A DNA stretch of 51,135 nucleotides from JAYEIA01 sp964472505 (GTDB lineage: Bacteria; Bacteroidota; Bacteroidia; Bacteroidales; JAADGE01): positions 1-51,135 of the forward strand of contig CAYYQW010000022.1 in assembly GCA_964472505.1 (NCBI GenBank). Reading direction: 5' to 3'. This document shows, piece after piece, positions 34,180 through 41,809 of the stretch. Position 1 is the stretch's first letter; each line of letters starts with the position of its first letter. The notes beneath the pieces are model-generated. The model was given only the letters and a program-made list of their open reading frames with translations, had not been told where the DNA came from and did no database searches. The position numbers and the translations under genes were made by a program.

Positions 34180-36246
34180 CTATTGTTTTTCCGAATATTT
34201 TGCTGCTCTTTCCGCCGAAAGTTTTCTAACCAAACGATTTGGGTCTAAAACTAAGGCTACCGATCCGTCGCCCAAAATAGAAGCTGCGCTCATAATGTCT
34301 AATTTTCGGTAAAGCTTACTTAAAGGCTTAAGAACGGCTTGATATTCACCGATTATTTCATCAAAAACCAATCCTACCGTATTCTTTTGGTATTTTACTT
34401 CCACTACTTGTACGGTGTCGGGTTCTTTTCCTTCCAATTCCAGCCCCTGCCGTATAAAAAAGAAGGGGACTTGCCGATTGTCAATAACGGCTATATCATT
34501 GAAGCTGTCGTCTAACAGTTTTCTGTCCAATTCGTGAATTCTATAAATTTCGGAAAGCGGCAAAATAAACAGGCTTTCTTGTACTTTTACCAACAAACCA
34601 CCGATTATGGAGAGATTCATGGGTAATTTTAATGTTATTTTAGTTCCTTTATTGACTTCGGAATCTAACTGAATATCGCCTCGCACATCGGCAATTTTTC
34701 GGTTAAGTACATCCATTCCCACGCCTCTTCCGGATACATCGGTTACTTTGTCGGTTGTTGAAAATCCGGGTTTAAAAACCAGTTCGTAGGCTTCTTTTTT
34801 TGATATAAGTGCATCCGGACTAATAAACCCTCTTTCAACCGCTTTTCTTCGAATAAATTCAGGGTCTATGCCTTTTCCGTCATCTTCAACGACTACATGA
34901 ACCGATGAGCCTGAATGAAAAGCTTTCAAGCTTATTTTTCCGCTGCGGGGTTTTCCTTTCTCAATACGTTCCTCGGGGTTTTCAATGCCGTGATCAATGG
35001 CGTTTCGTATTATATGCATTAAAGGATCGGTGATTATTTGCAGCAAAGTTTTATCAATTCGGGTTTCGGTTCCTTCGGTTATAAAACTAATATCTTTGCC
35101 GGATGTATGAGATAAATCTCTAACAAGGCGCCTAAAGCGTATGACCGTATTTTCAATTGGAATGAGCGATATGCTTAGTGCATTATCTCTTATTCGGTAG
35201 GTAATGTTTTCAATGTTATCCGAAAGCTCTTGAAGTTCGGTGGTAGCCGTTTCGTCAATCAGCAATTTCATCGAGGCCTGCGCCGTAACTAATTCGCTTA
35301 CCAAGTTCATATAATCATCAATTTTTTCGGTGGCTATCCGAATGCTTGATATCTCACTTTCCTTAGAGAACTTAGTTATTTGTTCATTGAGTGTTTTGCT
35401 TTTTTCTTTTTCTTGGTCTTTAGGTTGTTCGCTAAGTCCCTCAATTTGTTCTTTCAGAACTGCAAAGTCTAATTTATTCCCGGCGTCTGATCCTTTCATA
35501 ATTGCCGTCAAATCAGCATCGGTTGTAATGAAATTTTCAGACAGCTGTTGAATGCTCAGTTCGCATTCATCTTCTGCAAAAAGAAAGACTTCCTTAATGT
35601 CTTCTTCGGAAGAACCGGTATGCAATAGCACTTCCCATGCACAATAAGAAACGGTATGATCATAATCATCTAAATTTGGCACATTTTCGGAACGAATTAG
35701 AGGGTACATATCCCCTAAATCGCCCAAGTCATCTAATAAAAACAAGGGATTATTCCCAAAATCAAAAAATGTAGAATCCGGTTTAAAATATATATAATAG
35801 AGGTCTTTAAAAGTGCCTATATTAGGTTTTTCATCTGCCTCGTTATCTTCCGGCTTTAGTGATGTGTCTGAGTTTTGATCATCTAAGATTTCATTAATGC
35901 GTTCCAGAAGGTTTTGATGTTTCTGCTTGGTTTGCTTTTCATCGGGTTTTGATAAAAGGCTCCGCAAATGGTCAACCGATTCAAGGGTAATGTCGAACAG
36001 TTTTTGAGAAACTTGTCTTTTACCGCTTCTTACATCGTCATAGATATTTTCCATGTTATGCGTAAAATCGGAAACTAAATCGAAACCAAACATGGCGCCG
36101 CCGCCTTTTAGCGAGTGCATGATTCTGAAGACCTCATTGGTAATTTCTTCATCATCAGGTTCACTCTCTAAAGCAAGCACGGCACTCTCAAGATCATTTA
36201 TCAGATCCGTGGCTTCTTCAAGAAACTTTTTTGCAAAATCTTCCAT
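34180..36246 (-). CDS. cheA: Chemotaxis histidine kinase CheA
   Basis: CheA is the central kinase that passes phosphate to CheY and CheB. The 688 residues give: Hpt/P1 (1-105) with phospho-accepting His44 (MHSLKGGGAMFGF); a distinctive second domain (about 145-240; FKPDSTFFDFGNNPLFLLDD, then CAWEVLLHTGSSEEDI) in the place of P2; a linker; P3 dimerisation (about 300-375); the P4 ATPase (LMHIIRNAIDHGIENPEER, EDDGKGID, GRGVGMDV); and P5, a CheW-like domain (about 548-680). All kinase motifs are intact. It lies 21 bases after cheY. Confidence 0.96.
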   Translation of the reverse strand: MEDFAKKFLEEATDLINDLESAVLALESEPDDEEITNEVFRIMHSLKGGGAMFGFDLVSDFTHNMENIYDDVRSGKRQVSQKLFDITLESVDHLRSLLSKPDEKQTKQKHQNLLERINEILDDQNSDTSLKPEDNEADEKPNIGTFKDLYYIYFKPDSTFFDFGNNPLFLLDDLGDLGDMYPLIRSENVPNLDDYDHTVSYCAWEVLLHTGSSEEDIKEVFLFAEDECELSIQQLSENFITTDADLTAIMKGSDAGNKLDFAVLKEQIEGLSEQPKDQEKEKSKTLNEQITKFSKESEISSIRIATEKIDDYMNLVSELVTAQASMKLLIDETATTELQELSDNIENITYRIRDNALSISLIPIENTVIRFRRLVRDLSHTSGKDISFITEGTETRIDKTLLQIITDPLMHIIRNAIDHGIENPEERIEKGKPRSGKISLKAFHSGSSVHVVVEDDGKGIDPEFIRRKAVERGFISPDALISKKEAYELVFKPGFSTTDKVTDVSGRGVGMDVLNRKIADVRGDIQLDSEVNKGTKITLKLPMNLSIIGGLLVKVQESLFILPLSEIYRIHELDRKLLDDSFNDIAVIDNRQVPFFFIRQGLELEGKEPDTVQVVEVKYQKNTVGLVFDEIIGEYQAVLKPLSKLYRKLDIMSAASILGDGSVALVLDPNRLVRKLSAERAAKYSEKQ

Positions 36247-36267
36247 AATAAAAAATGCTTTCCAAAA

Positions 36268-36636
36268 TTATCTGAGTACTTTGTTTAGAGCTGAGAGCAG
36301 CTTGGCGGGCACGAAGGGTTTAATAATCCACCCGGTGGCACCGGCCTGCTTTGCCTCCATTTTTTTGTCTCTTTGTGATTCGGTAGTCAGAAACAAAATG
36401 GGAATTCGCTTAAATTTTTCATTTTGACGAACTGCCTTAATAAGACCAATTCCGTCCATTTTGGGCATATACAAATCGGTGATCAACAGGTCGATCTCAT
36501 GTGATCCGTCTAAAAATTTAAGTGCGTCTTCACCGTCCACTCCGACCAACACGTTATACCCTGCATTTTCCAGAGTAAAACTCACTACTTCTCGGATACT
36601 TTCGGAATCGTCAACGATTAAAATTGTTTTTGCCAT
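36268..36636 (-). CDS. cheY: Chemotaxis response regulator CheY
   Basis: This 122-residue single receiver has Asp9-Asp10, phospho-accepting Asp54 (LLITDLYMPKMDG), Thr in FLTTES and Lys in WIIKPF. Its place directly before cheA and its strong CheY pattern make it the main phospho-output. No flagellar switch genes occur in the window, so its target is unknown and may be a gliding or pilus apparatus. It is preceded by the STAS gene with a 15-base gap. Confidence 0.93.
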   Translation of the reverse strand: MAKTILIVDDSESIREVVSFTLENAGYNVLVGVDGEDALKFLDGSHEIDLLITDLYMPKMDGIGLIKAVRQNEKFKRIPILFLTTESQRDKKMEAKQAGATGWIIKPFVPAKLLSALNKVLR

Positions 36637-36651
36637 TGCTGATTGTTATTG

Positions 36652-36969
36652 TTATTTCTTTAAATTGTCTGTTAAATACAAAAAACCTGATTGCTTTAAT
36701 AATTTATGTTTGTCTTTATCCAAATCAAATGTAAATTTCACATTTTTATTATTAGCCTTCATCTTTTTGTCGAGTGCCGGCAATAATTGCATGGCTGACA
36801 TATCAATTTGGTTTACATCTTTGAGTATCAGATGTATTTCGGCAAACTTATCGGATACAGCCTGTAATCTGGCTTGTATTTCGGAAACTTTTTCAAGCAC
36901 AAGTTCACCACTGAGTGTTAATTCAGCCGAATTGTTTTTTTTATTTTCTTTTATTGACAGTTGAGCCAT
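36652..36969 (-). CDS. STAS-domain protein in the chemotaxis operon
   Basis: This 105-residue protein has the STAS fold pattern of anti-sigma-factor antagonists (SpoIIAA/RsbV type): AELTLSGELVLEKVSEIQARL, IHLILKDVNQIDMSAMQLL and a C-terminal helix. Ser58 in the IDMSAMQ segment occupies the usual phosphorylation site. No RsbW-like kinase or PP2C phosphatase gene is adjacent, although the HK-like protein of this operon carries a HATPase fold of the same superfamily. It is the second gene of the cluster, 12 bases after the coiled-coil gene. Confidence 0.88.
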   Translation of the reverse strand: MAQLSIKENKKNNSAELTLSGELVLEKVSEIQARLQAVSDKFAEIHLILKDVNQIDMSAMQLLPALDKKMKANNKNVKFTFDLDKDKHKLLKQSGFLYLTDNLKK

Positions 36970-36981
36970 ATCGTTTTATGA

Positions 36982-38757
36982 TTAAAAAAATTCAACTTCG
37001 TTTTCTTCATCATCGGATTTCTTTTCTTCTTTACTTTTTCCGGTGATAAAGTCATGAACATCACGCTCGCTCTGCATAGTGTAATGTTCTTTATGATCAT
37101 CCAGATGATCTTCTTTTTCTTTCATGTCCTGATGCTTTATGCTAATGAGTTCATAAAGCTCTTTCATTCTTAAGGCTACATCTTTACCGGTAGTTTCGTA
37201 AAATGTATAGTATTTAACTTCTTTAAGGGCTTTGGAAATATCGCCCGATACCATTTGCTCAACGGTTTCGGTTTCCAATAAAATATGTTTTATCTTTTGG
37301 TTATAGTCCTTTGTACTTGTGATTAGCTCGTGTAATAAATCGGCGCTCGTAGTCAAATCCGGACAATTAGAACTTTGCTGACCTGATTTTACTTCATAGC
37401 TGTATTCTTTAATATCTTTTTTATAGTTAAAGATTTCGTTCATATTCGATTCGATGCTTTGAGCAACGCCTTCCAATTGGTTCAAGACATCCTTAACTTC
37501 TTTTACTTCTTCGGAATATTCTCGTGCAGTGCCCAGTATATTTGAAATAACTTCTTGTGAGTCTTGATATTCGCGAGCATATTCCTCAAAAACTTTTTCA
37601 AAATCTTGTCCGGCCGAATCAATTTTTTCATAATATTCCTGAAGCCCGGTATTCTCAGTTAAAAAATTATTTACCAGCTTCTGAATTTTACCCAGAGCAT
37701 CTAAAATATAAAAAAAGTCGTAATTCTCATTCTCATCCAAGTCTTTTCTGCCCGAAAAATGTAAAATATCAAAAGCTAAGGTATTGGTATCACGTCTGAT
37801 ATCGACAAATTTTTCGGAAATAATTTTTATTGCGTTTTGGTACTCATCGCTTGTGCGGATAAGCTGGGCGGTTTGCAAATCAGCTACATCCTTTATTTTA
37901 AGCAGATCGGGGTTAAATGCTTCTATCCTTTCCTGCTCTTTGATTCGATTAATACGTGTGAGCATATCGCGCTGAGCAGTAGATATATGACTTATTTTCT
38001 GACGAATAATATCACTGTACTGCAGATTGATTATAATTTTATTAACACTCTGAGAATATTGGCTTTTGATACGTTTTATTTCCGGCAACTTTACTTTGGC
38101 TTCGAGCAATTTTTCTTTTATTCTTTTTTCGGCAGTTAATAAATAATCATTTATAGCCTCTAAATTGTGTGAATTATGCTCAACCAAAAAGCCTGTTTTT
38201 TCGGCAACAACTTCAAAATTATCGCTAAGTTCGGAAGCTAAACTGTCGAACTGTTTATTGTAGCCTTTCATATTTTCAATGGAGGCAGCCAATTTTTCAA
38301 TATATTCGGCTACCGGATTATCTTTTGAACCGGCTCTGAAAGATATGTTAAATTTTAGGCTGTTGGCCAGAAGATTAATGGTTACAATATTTTGCAGCAA
38401 ATTTTTTAAAGGTATGTAAAGCAATTTGTGCTTTGAAATCAATTCCTCAAGTACTTCATTCTTATCCGTGATATCCCGATCAATGCATTTCAATCCGGTA
38501 TCATACATATCACTAAATTCGGTTATTTGGGCTTGAAGGTGTTTGCCTGCCCGGCCGGTAATAATTTCAAATACGGCAGTAACATTACCTGAGATACTTT
38601 CAATGCGGCTGTATTGCTGCTTAAGATATTTATTAAGCAACCTAAAGTCATCGGTTGAACAATCGTTCAGAGCCGCTACTTTATTTTCAATATCATTTAA
38701 TAAAGCAGATATTTTATCAAAAAAATCTCTGTTTTCAATGTTCTCTTTCTCTGCCAT
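36982..38757 (-). CDS. Large coiled-coil protein heading the chemotaxis operon
   Basis: This 591-residue soluble, nearly all-helical protein is rich in Glu, Lys, Asn and Ser, with no membrane segment and an acidic C-terminus (DDEENEVEFF). It is not a receptor: the MCP tip is absent. One segment (residues 245-257, LQYSDIIRQKISH) resembles the DxxxQ-containing helix of CheZ and related coiled-coil chemotaxis proteins (Asp249, Gln253). That raises the possibility of a CheY-P phosphatase; this is inference. It is the first gene of the cluster, so it is made before STAS, CheY and CheA. I cannot assign a family name. Confidence 0.8.
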   Translation of the reverse strand: MAEKENIENRDFFDKISALLNDIENKVAALNDCSTDDFRLLNKYLKQQYSRIESISGNVTAVFEIITGRAGKHLQAQITEFSDMYDTGLKCIDRDITDKNEVLEELISKHKLLYIPLKNLLQNIVTINLLANSLKFNISFRAGSKDNPVAEYIEKLAASIENMKGYNKQFDSLASELSDNFEVVAEKTGFLVEHNSHNLEAINDYLLTAEKRIKEKLLEAKVKLPEIKRIKSQYSQSVNKIIINLQYSDIIRQKISHISTAQRDMLTRINRIKEQERIEAFNPDLLKIKDVADLQTAQLIRTSDEYQNAIKIISEKFVDIRRDTNTLAFDILHFSGRKDLDENENYDFFYILDALGKIQKLVNNFLTENTGLQEYYEKIDSAGQDFEKVFEEYAREYQDSQEVISNILGTAREYSEEVKEVKDVLNQLEGVAQSIESNMNEIFNYKKDIKEYSYEVKSGQQSSNCPDLTTSADLLHELITSTKDYNQKIKHILLETETVEQMVSGDISKALKEVKYYTFYETTGKDVALRMKELYELISIKHQDMKEKEDHLDDHKEHYTMQSERDVHDFITGKSKEEKKSDDEENEVEFF

Positions 38758-38838
38758 GTATTTCTTGTTGTTTCTTCTGTTCTAATACCCCTGTTGCAAA
38801 TTCTGTTCCGTTTTTACTGCGGGCAACTATTAAGGCTT

Positions 38839-38846
38839 CAAATTTA
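38839..38846 (-). promoter_or_regulatory. Candidate -7 box for the chemotaxis operon
   Basis: Minus strand TAAATTTG fits TAnnTTTG and lies 82 bases before the first ATG of the operon. No clear TTTG is found at the expected -33 position, so this is weak. Confidence 0.3.
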
Positions 38847-38970
38847 AAAATATAATTCGGAATACGATATAAAACGGACACATTTTTCTTATAATATTTA
38901 GCATCACAAAAATCGTGTCAAAATAATACAATGTAAAAAATGTTTAATTTTATCTTTTCGTAAAAAAAAT

Positions 38971-38978
38971 TAATTTTG
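38971..38978 (+). promoter_or_regulatory. Candidate -7 box for the OmpH-like gene
   Basis: TAATTTTG fits TAnnTTTG and lies 54 bases before the ATG at 39033. The -33 position holds only a TTTTCG-like sequence, so support is modest. Confidence 0.35.
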
Positions 38979-39032
38979 CTGACTGAAAATGCACAACTCA
39001 TTATCATCTAACATTGTTGAAAAAAAACAGTC

Positions 39033-39641
39033 ATGAAAAAAGCACCCTTAATTATCAGTATTATTGCACTTATCGGAGTTATTTTACTATTTGTAAATCA
39101 ATTTTCATCCAAAACGCAACCGGAACAAGCGCGTAAAAAGTCAGAGAGTGAAATGTTGAATATCGCTTATGTAAAATTGGATACGCTAATTGATTCATAC
39201 CACTACTATAATGACAGAAAAACGGAGCTAATTGAAGACAGCCAAGCCAAACAAGGCGATTTGGAAGCCCGTTACCGAAGCTTACAAAGAAAACTTTACG
39301 AAATTCAAAGCCAAGTACAAAACCGCATGATGACTCCCACCAAAGCCGAAAAACAACAACAAAAGCTAATGCAGGAAGAACAAAAAATCATGCAGGACAA
39401 ACAGACCTATGAGCTGGAAATAATGGAAAAAAATCAAGATTTAATGAAAGAGGTTTTGGACAGCATAAAAAATTACGTAAAAGTATATAATAAAGACTAC
39501 GGCTATGAGCTGGTAATGACCAATGATACTATCGGAAGCACTATTTTGTACGCCGAAGAACCCATGAATATTACCGATGATATTTTAAAAGGTATGAACG
39601 AACGATATCTCAAAGAGTCCGGCAAAAAGGACAGCGAATAA
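39033..39641 (+). CDS. OmpH/Skp-family periplasmic protein
   Basis: This 202-residue protein begins with a hydrophobic export segment (APLIISIIALIGVILLFVNQ) and continues with the OmpH/Skp plan: a strand (IAYVKLDTLIDSYHYYNDRK), a long Gln/Lys-rich coiled-coil arm (about 70-145) and a return strand (YGYELVMTNDTIGSTILYAE). Skp-type proteins form trimers that hold unfolded outer-membrane proteins. No signal-peptidase site is obvious, so the segment could stay as a membrane anchor. It is monocistronic and ends at an intrinsic terminator. Confidence 0.88.
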   Translation: MKKAPLIISIIALIGVILLFVNQFSSKTQPEQARKKSESEMLNIAYVKLDTLIDSYHYYNDRKTELIEDSQAKQGDLEARYRSLQRKLYEIQSQVQNRMMTPTKAEKQQQKLMQEEQKIMQDKQTYELEIMEKNQDLMKEVLDSIKNYVKVYNKDYGYELVMTNDTIGSTILYAEEPMNITDDILKGMNERYLKESGKKDSE

Positions 39642-39671
39642 AATTGCATCTCATTATTTCAAGTTTAAAAA

Positions 39672-39698
39672 GTCGGCTGTTTTCAGTCGGCTTTTTTT
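39672..39698 (+). terminator. Intrinsic terminator after the OmpH-like gene
   Basis: GTCGGCTG (39672-39679), TTTT loop, CAGTCGGC (39684-39691) pair over 8 positions including two G-U pairs, followed by seven T residues. Confidence 0.75.
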
Positions 39699-39735
39699 AT
39701 TGCAATTTGAGTTAAGAAAGATAGGGAGTCAAGCG

Positions 39736-40209
39736 TTATCTCATAGCTTTCGCTAATTCACGGATTTTATCTTCTTTAATGTTAGAAACCGGCTCGGTAA
39801 TTCCGGCTACCTTTTTTACCATAAATTTCTCAATGCCGCTCATGCGTTCGGTTTTGAACTCGCCGCCCGTGAGCTTTTGGCTTTTGGCATGCTTTCGCAA
39901 ACTTTCCGGAAATGCATTATTGAACTGTTCCCGGGCTTTTTCTTCATCCATGCAGCTGAGAAACAATGCCAAGGGCTTTTGCAAAAGAATCGGCTCATAT
40001 TTTTGTATAAACTTTTTTACGCGATGCTGTATCTGTCCGGCATGTATGGATGCTCCCAATATTATTTTATCATAATCATCCGGATTAATAACTTTTTGCT
40101 TTTTCAAATCAATAAGTTCAACAGTCTCATCGCCCATTTCGGCTTTTATTTTTCGGGCAACGGTTTCAGTCGTTCCGTGATTGGTTGTATAGATAATGGC
40201 TGTGCTCAT
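39736..40209 (-). CDS. Flavodoxin-domain protein, HemG-like
   Basis: This 157-residue flavodoxin-fold protein resembles menaquinone-dependent protoporphyrinogen oxidase (HemG) and its relatives. The FMN phosphate loop is YTTNHGTTETVARKI near the N-terminus, followed by YDKIILGASIHAGQIQ and ALFLSCMDEEKA, typical of HemG-like proteins. In Bacteroidota such proteins also act as general flavodoxins, so a role in haem synthesis is not certain. No haem genes are nearby. It lies 52 bases after the membrane-protein gene on the same strand. Confidence 0.85.
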   Translation of the reverse strand: MSTAIIYTTNHGTTETVARKIKAEMGDETVELIDLKKQKVINPDDYDKIILGASIHAGQIQHRVKKFIQKYEPILLQKPLALFLSCMDEEKAREQFNNAFPESLRKHAKSQKLTGGEFKTERMSGIEKFMVKKVAGITEPVSNIKEDKIRELAKAMR

Positions 40210-40261
40210 ACTAATTTATTTTGCTTGTTAACAAATAGAATTACAAATATACACTTATTGA

Positions 40262-41188
40262 TTAAAACTTTACTTCATCATCCCAATGTTCAAAACGGTT
40301 ATAATCGGGGTCTGATTTATCTTCTTTTCTGCCGGGTTTCTCTTTTCGCTTATCTGACCGCTCGGGAATGAAATCCTCCTCTACATCTAATAATTTTGAC
40401 TCATTTTTGTTTTTACGTTCAGAGTGGCGATCTGTTTTTTCCGCACTAAGTGCGCTGTCAAATCCCATATGCAGAGCATAAAAACGACCCACATAAATAT
40501 ACCAATATCCCAAGACACTGAGCTCCACAAGCCGGATTAAAATGTTCACAATTATAACTGAAACATACCATCCCGAAAGGGAATAAAAAAAGCGAAAAAA
40601 CCCTGTCAGCACAATATAAACCACCAAGCTTATTAAAAATGCAATGAACAGAAAAGGCAATTGTTTTTTAAAATCGGGATGCGAAAGATATTCTCTCATG
40701 CGCTCAAAAGCGGATTGCAAACCCACTTTGTGAAGTGCCGCAATATAAGCAAGCGGCATAAACAACACCACAACTGCCGTAGCCAAAAATGTTGAAATAA
40801 AAGCAAACAGAAACCAAAAAAACAAAACCGAAAATACAGGCAGCCACAAATATCGCATGCCGAATTTGCCTGCGGAAAAGGCCGCTGCATAGCTAATCTT
40901 GGTTTTCGGACCGGAATGTATAATTTTAAGTATGCCGTTCAGTAGCCTGAAGAAAATCACAAAAGCCAAGTAATGTAATAAATAGGCCGGCAAACTGTAA
41001 ATCAATCGCTCGGATATTTCAGAATCATAAAATCCGTATCGACCAAAAAAGTACCAATTTAAAATGCCCGAAACAATAAAAAACGGCAGTACCAAAAGCG
41101 CAGCACCGAGTATCTTTTTATAATGTCCGACTAAGAAGTTTCCGGGCTGATTAGCCTTAACTTTATAAAATTTTTTCGTTTGTTCCAT
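40262..41188 (-). CDS. Polytopic membrane protein with charged C-terminal tail
   Basis: I start this protein at the Met of MEQTKKFYKVKANQPGNF, giving 308 residues; an upstream extension to 41260 is hydrophobic and irregular. About six membrane helices cover residues 25-240, grouped in pairs (VLPFFIVSGILNWYFFGRYG, LPVFSVLFFWFLFAFISTFL, FLFIAFLISLVVYIVLTGFF), followed by a highly charged cytoplasmic tail of about 75 residues (KTDRHSERKNKNESK onward). I do not recognise the family; the plan is like general multi-pass proteins of unknown function (DUF4013-like at most). The neighbours do not suggest a function. Confidence 0.75.
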   Translation of the reverse strand: MEQTKKFYKVKANQPGNFLVGHYKKILGAALLVLPFFIVSGILNWYFFGRYGFYDSEISERLIYSLPAYLLHYLAFVIFFRLLNGILKIIHSGPKTKISYAAAFSAGKFGMRYLWLPVFSVLFFWFLFAFISTFLATAVVVLFMPLAYIAALHKVGLQSAFERMREYLSHPDFKKQLPFLFIAFLISLVVYIVLTGFFRFFYSLSGWYVSVIIVNILIRLVELSVLGYWYIYVGRFYALHMGFDSALSAEKTDRHSERKNKNESKLLDVEEDFIPERSDKRKEKPGRKEDKSDPDYNRFEHWDDEVKF

Positions 41189-41307
41189 CTGTTTTCGATA
41201 TATATATAACCGCAAGTTACAAAAAAACATTAACAATCTTGACTGTTTTACAATCAGCACTTAGGTGTTGTGCCGAAATAACCTGACTATTTTAAACTTG
41301 TTCTTTT

Positions 41308-41471
41308 AATCACCGACTTCGACAAGTGGTTATTGAGCTTTTATCGAAATGCTCAGCCTCCGAAAATACCCCGGGAGGCTGAGCTTGTCGAAGTCGGTCA
41401 TAACTAAATACACGTAACAACCTAATAAGCAATAACTTAAAACGCGAATAAGGATGAATGCGGATATTCAT
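41308..41471. mobile_element. Palindromic MITE-like element, copy 2 (inverted)
   Basis: Here the palindrome is nearly perfect: CCGACTTCGACAAG (41313-41326) pairs with CTTGTCGAAGTCGG (41384-41397), and GCTCAGCCTCC (41351-41361) with GGAGGCTGAGC (41374-41384). The arm to the right (41398-41471) is the reverse complement of the left arm of copies 1 and 3, ending in the terminal repeat ATGCGGATATTCAT. The other arm of the element is missing or diverged. It lies between the membrane-protein gene and the first propeller gene. Confidence 0.75.
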
Positions 41472-41506
41472 TTTTATGATATATTGATATTGTTTTACTT
41501 TAAACG

Positions 41507-41572
41507 CCGGCAGGTGGCTGTCGCCACGCTGCCGGGTTTATCGTTGCCGTCAGCTTGCGAATGACGGACGGC
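41507..41572. repeat. Two GC-rich hairpins (REP-like)
   Basis: CCGGCAGGTGGC (41507-41518), loop TGTC, GCCAC, one bulged G and CTGCCGG (41529-41535) form a 12-bp stem. A second stem follows: CCGTCA (41547-41552) with TGACGG (41562-41567). The GC content is well above the surrounding sequence. Confidence 0.75.
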
Positions 41573-41579
41573 AGAACCT

Positions 41580-41707
41580 AAAACCGACCGGCACGTTTTG
41601 TTGTCCCGGCTACACATTAGCTTTCGTGCAAAACCGATCGGCACGTTTTGTTGTCCCGGCTACACATTAGCTTTCGTGCAAAACCGACCGCCACGTTTTG
41701 TTGTCCT
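41580..41707. repeat. 50-bp tandem repeat, 2.6 copies
   Basis: Units at 41580-41629 and 41630-41679 are nearly identical, starting AAAACCGACCGGCACG, and a partial third runs to 41707. There are no spacers, so it is not a CRISPR array. It ends about 100 bases before the propeller gene start. Confidence 0.9.
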
Positions 41708-41809
41708 GCCGGACGAACAAAAGAGCCTTCTGTCTGCAATCAAAAATACATTTTTTATATTTCACAAAAAAGAACATTTTTGTTAATCATACTTATAATT
41801 TTTTATACC

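Noticed and set aside
36982..38757. A cytoplasmic chemoreceptor
   Set aside because: The long helices are suggestive, but the conserved MCP tip and HAMP domain are absent.
41580..41707. CRISPR-like array
   Set aside because: The units are contiguous 50-mers without variable spacers, there are fewer than three copies, and no cas genes are present.
41648..41809. N-terminal extension of the first propeller protein by 54 residues
   Set aside because: It translates the 50-bp tandem repeat and spacer; the internal Met starts a normal signal peptide.
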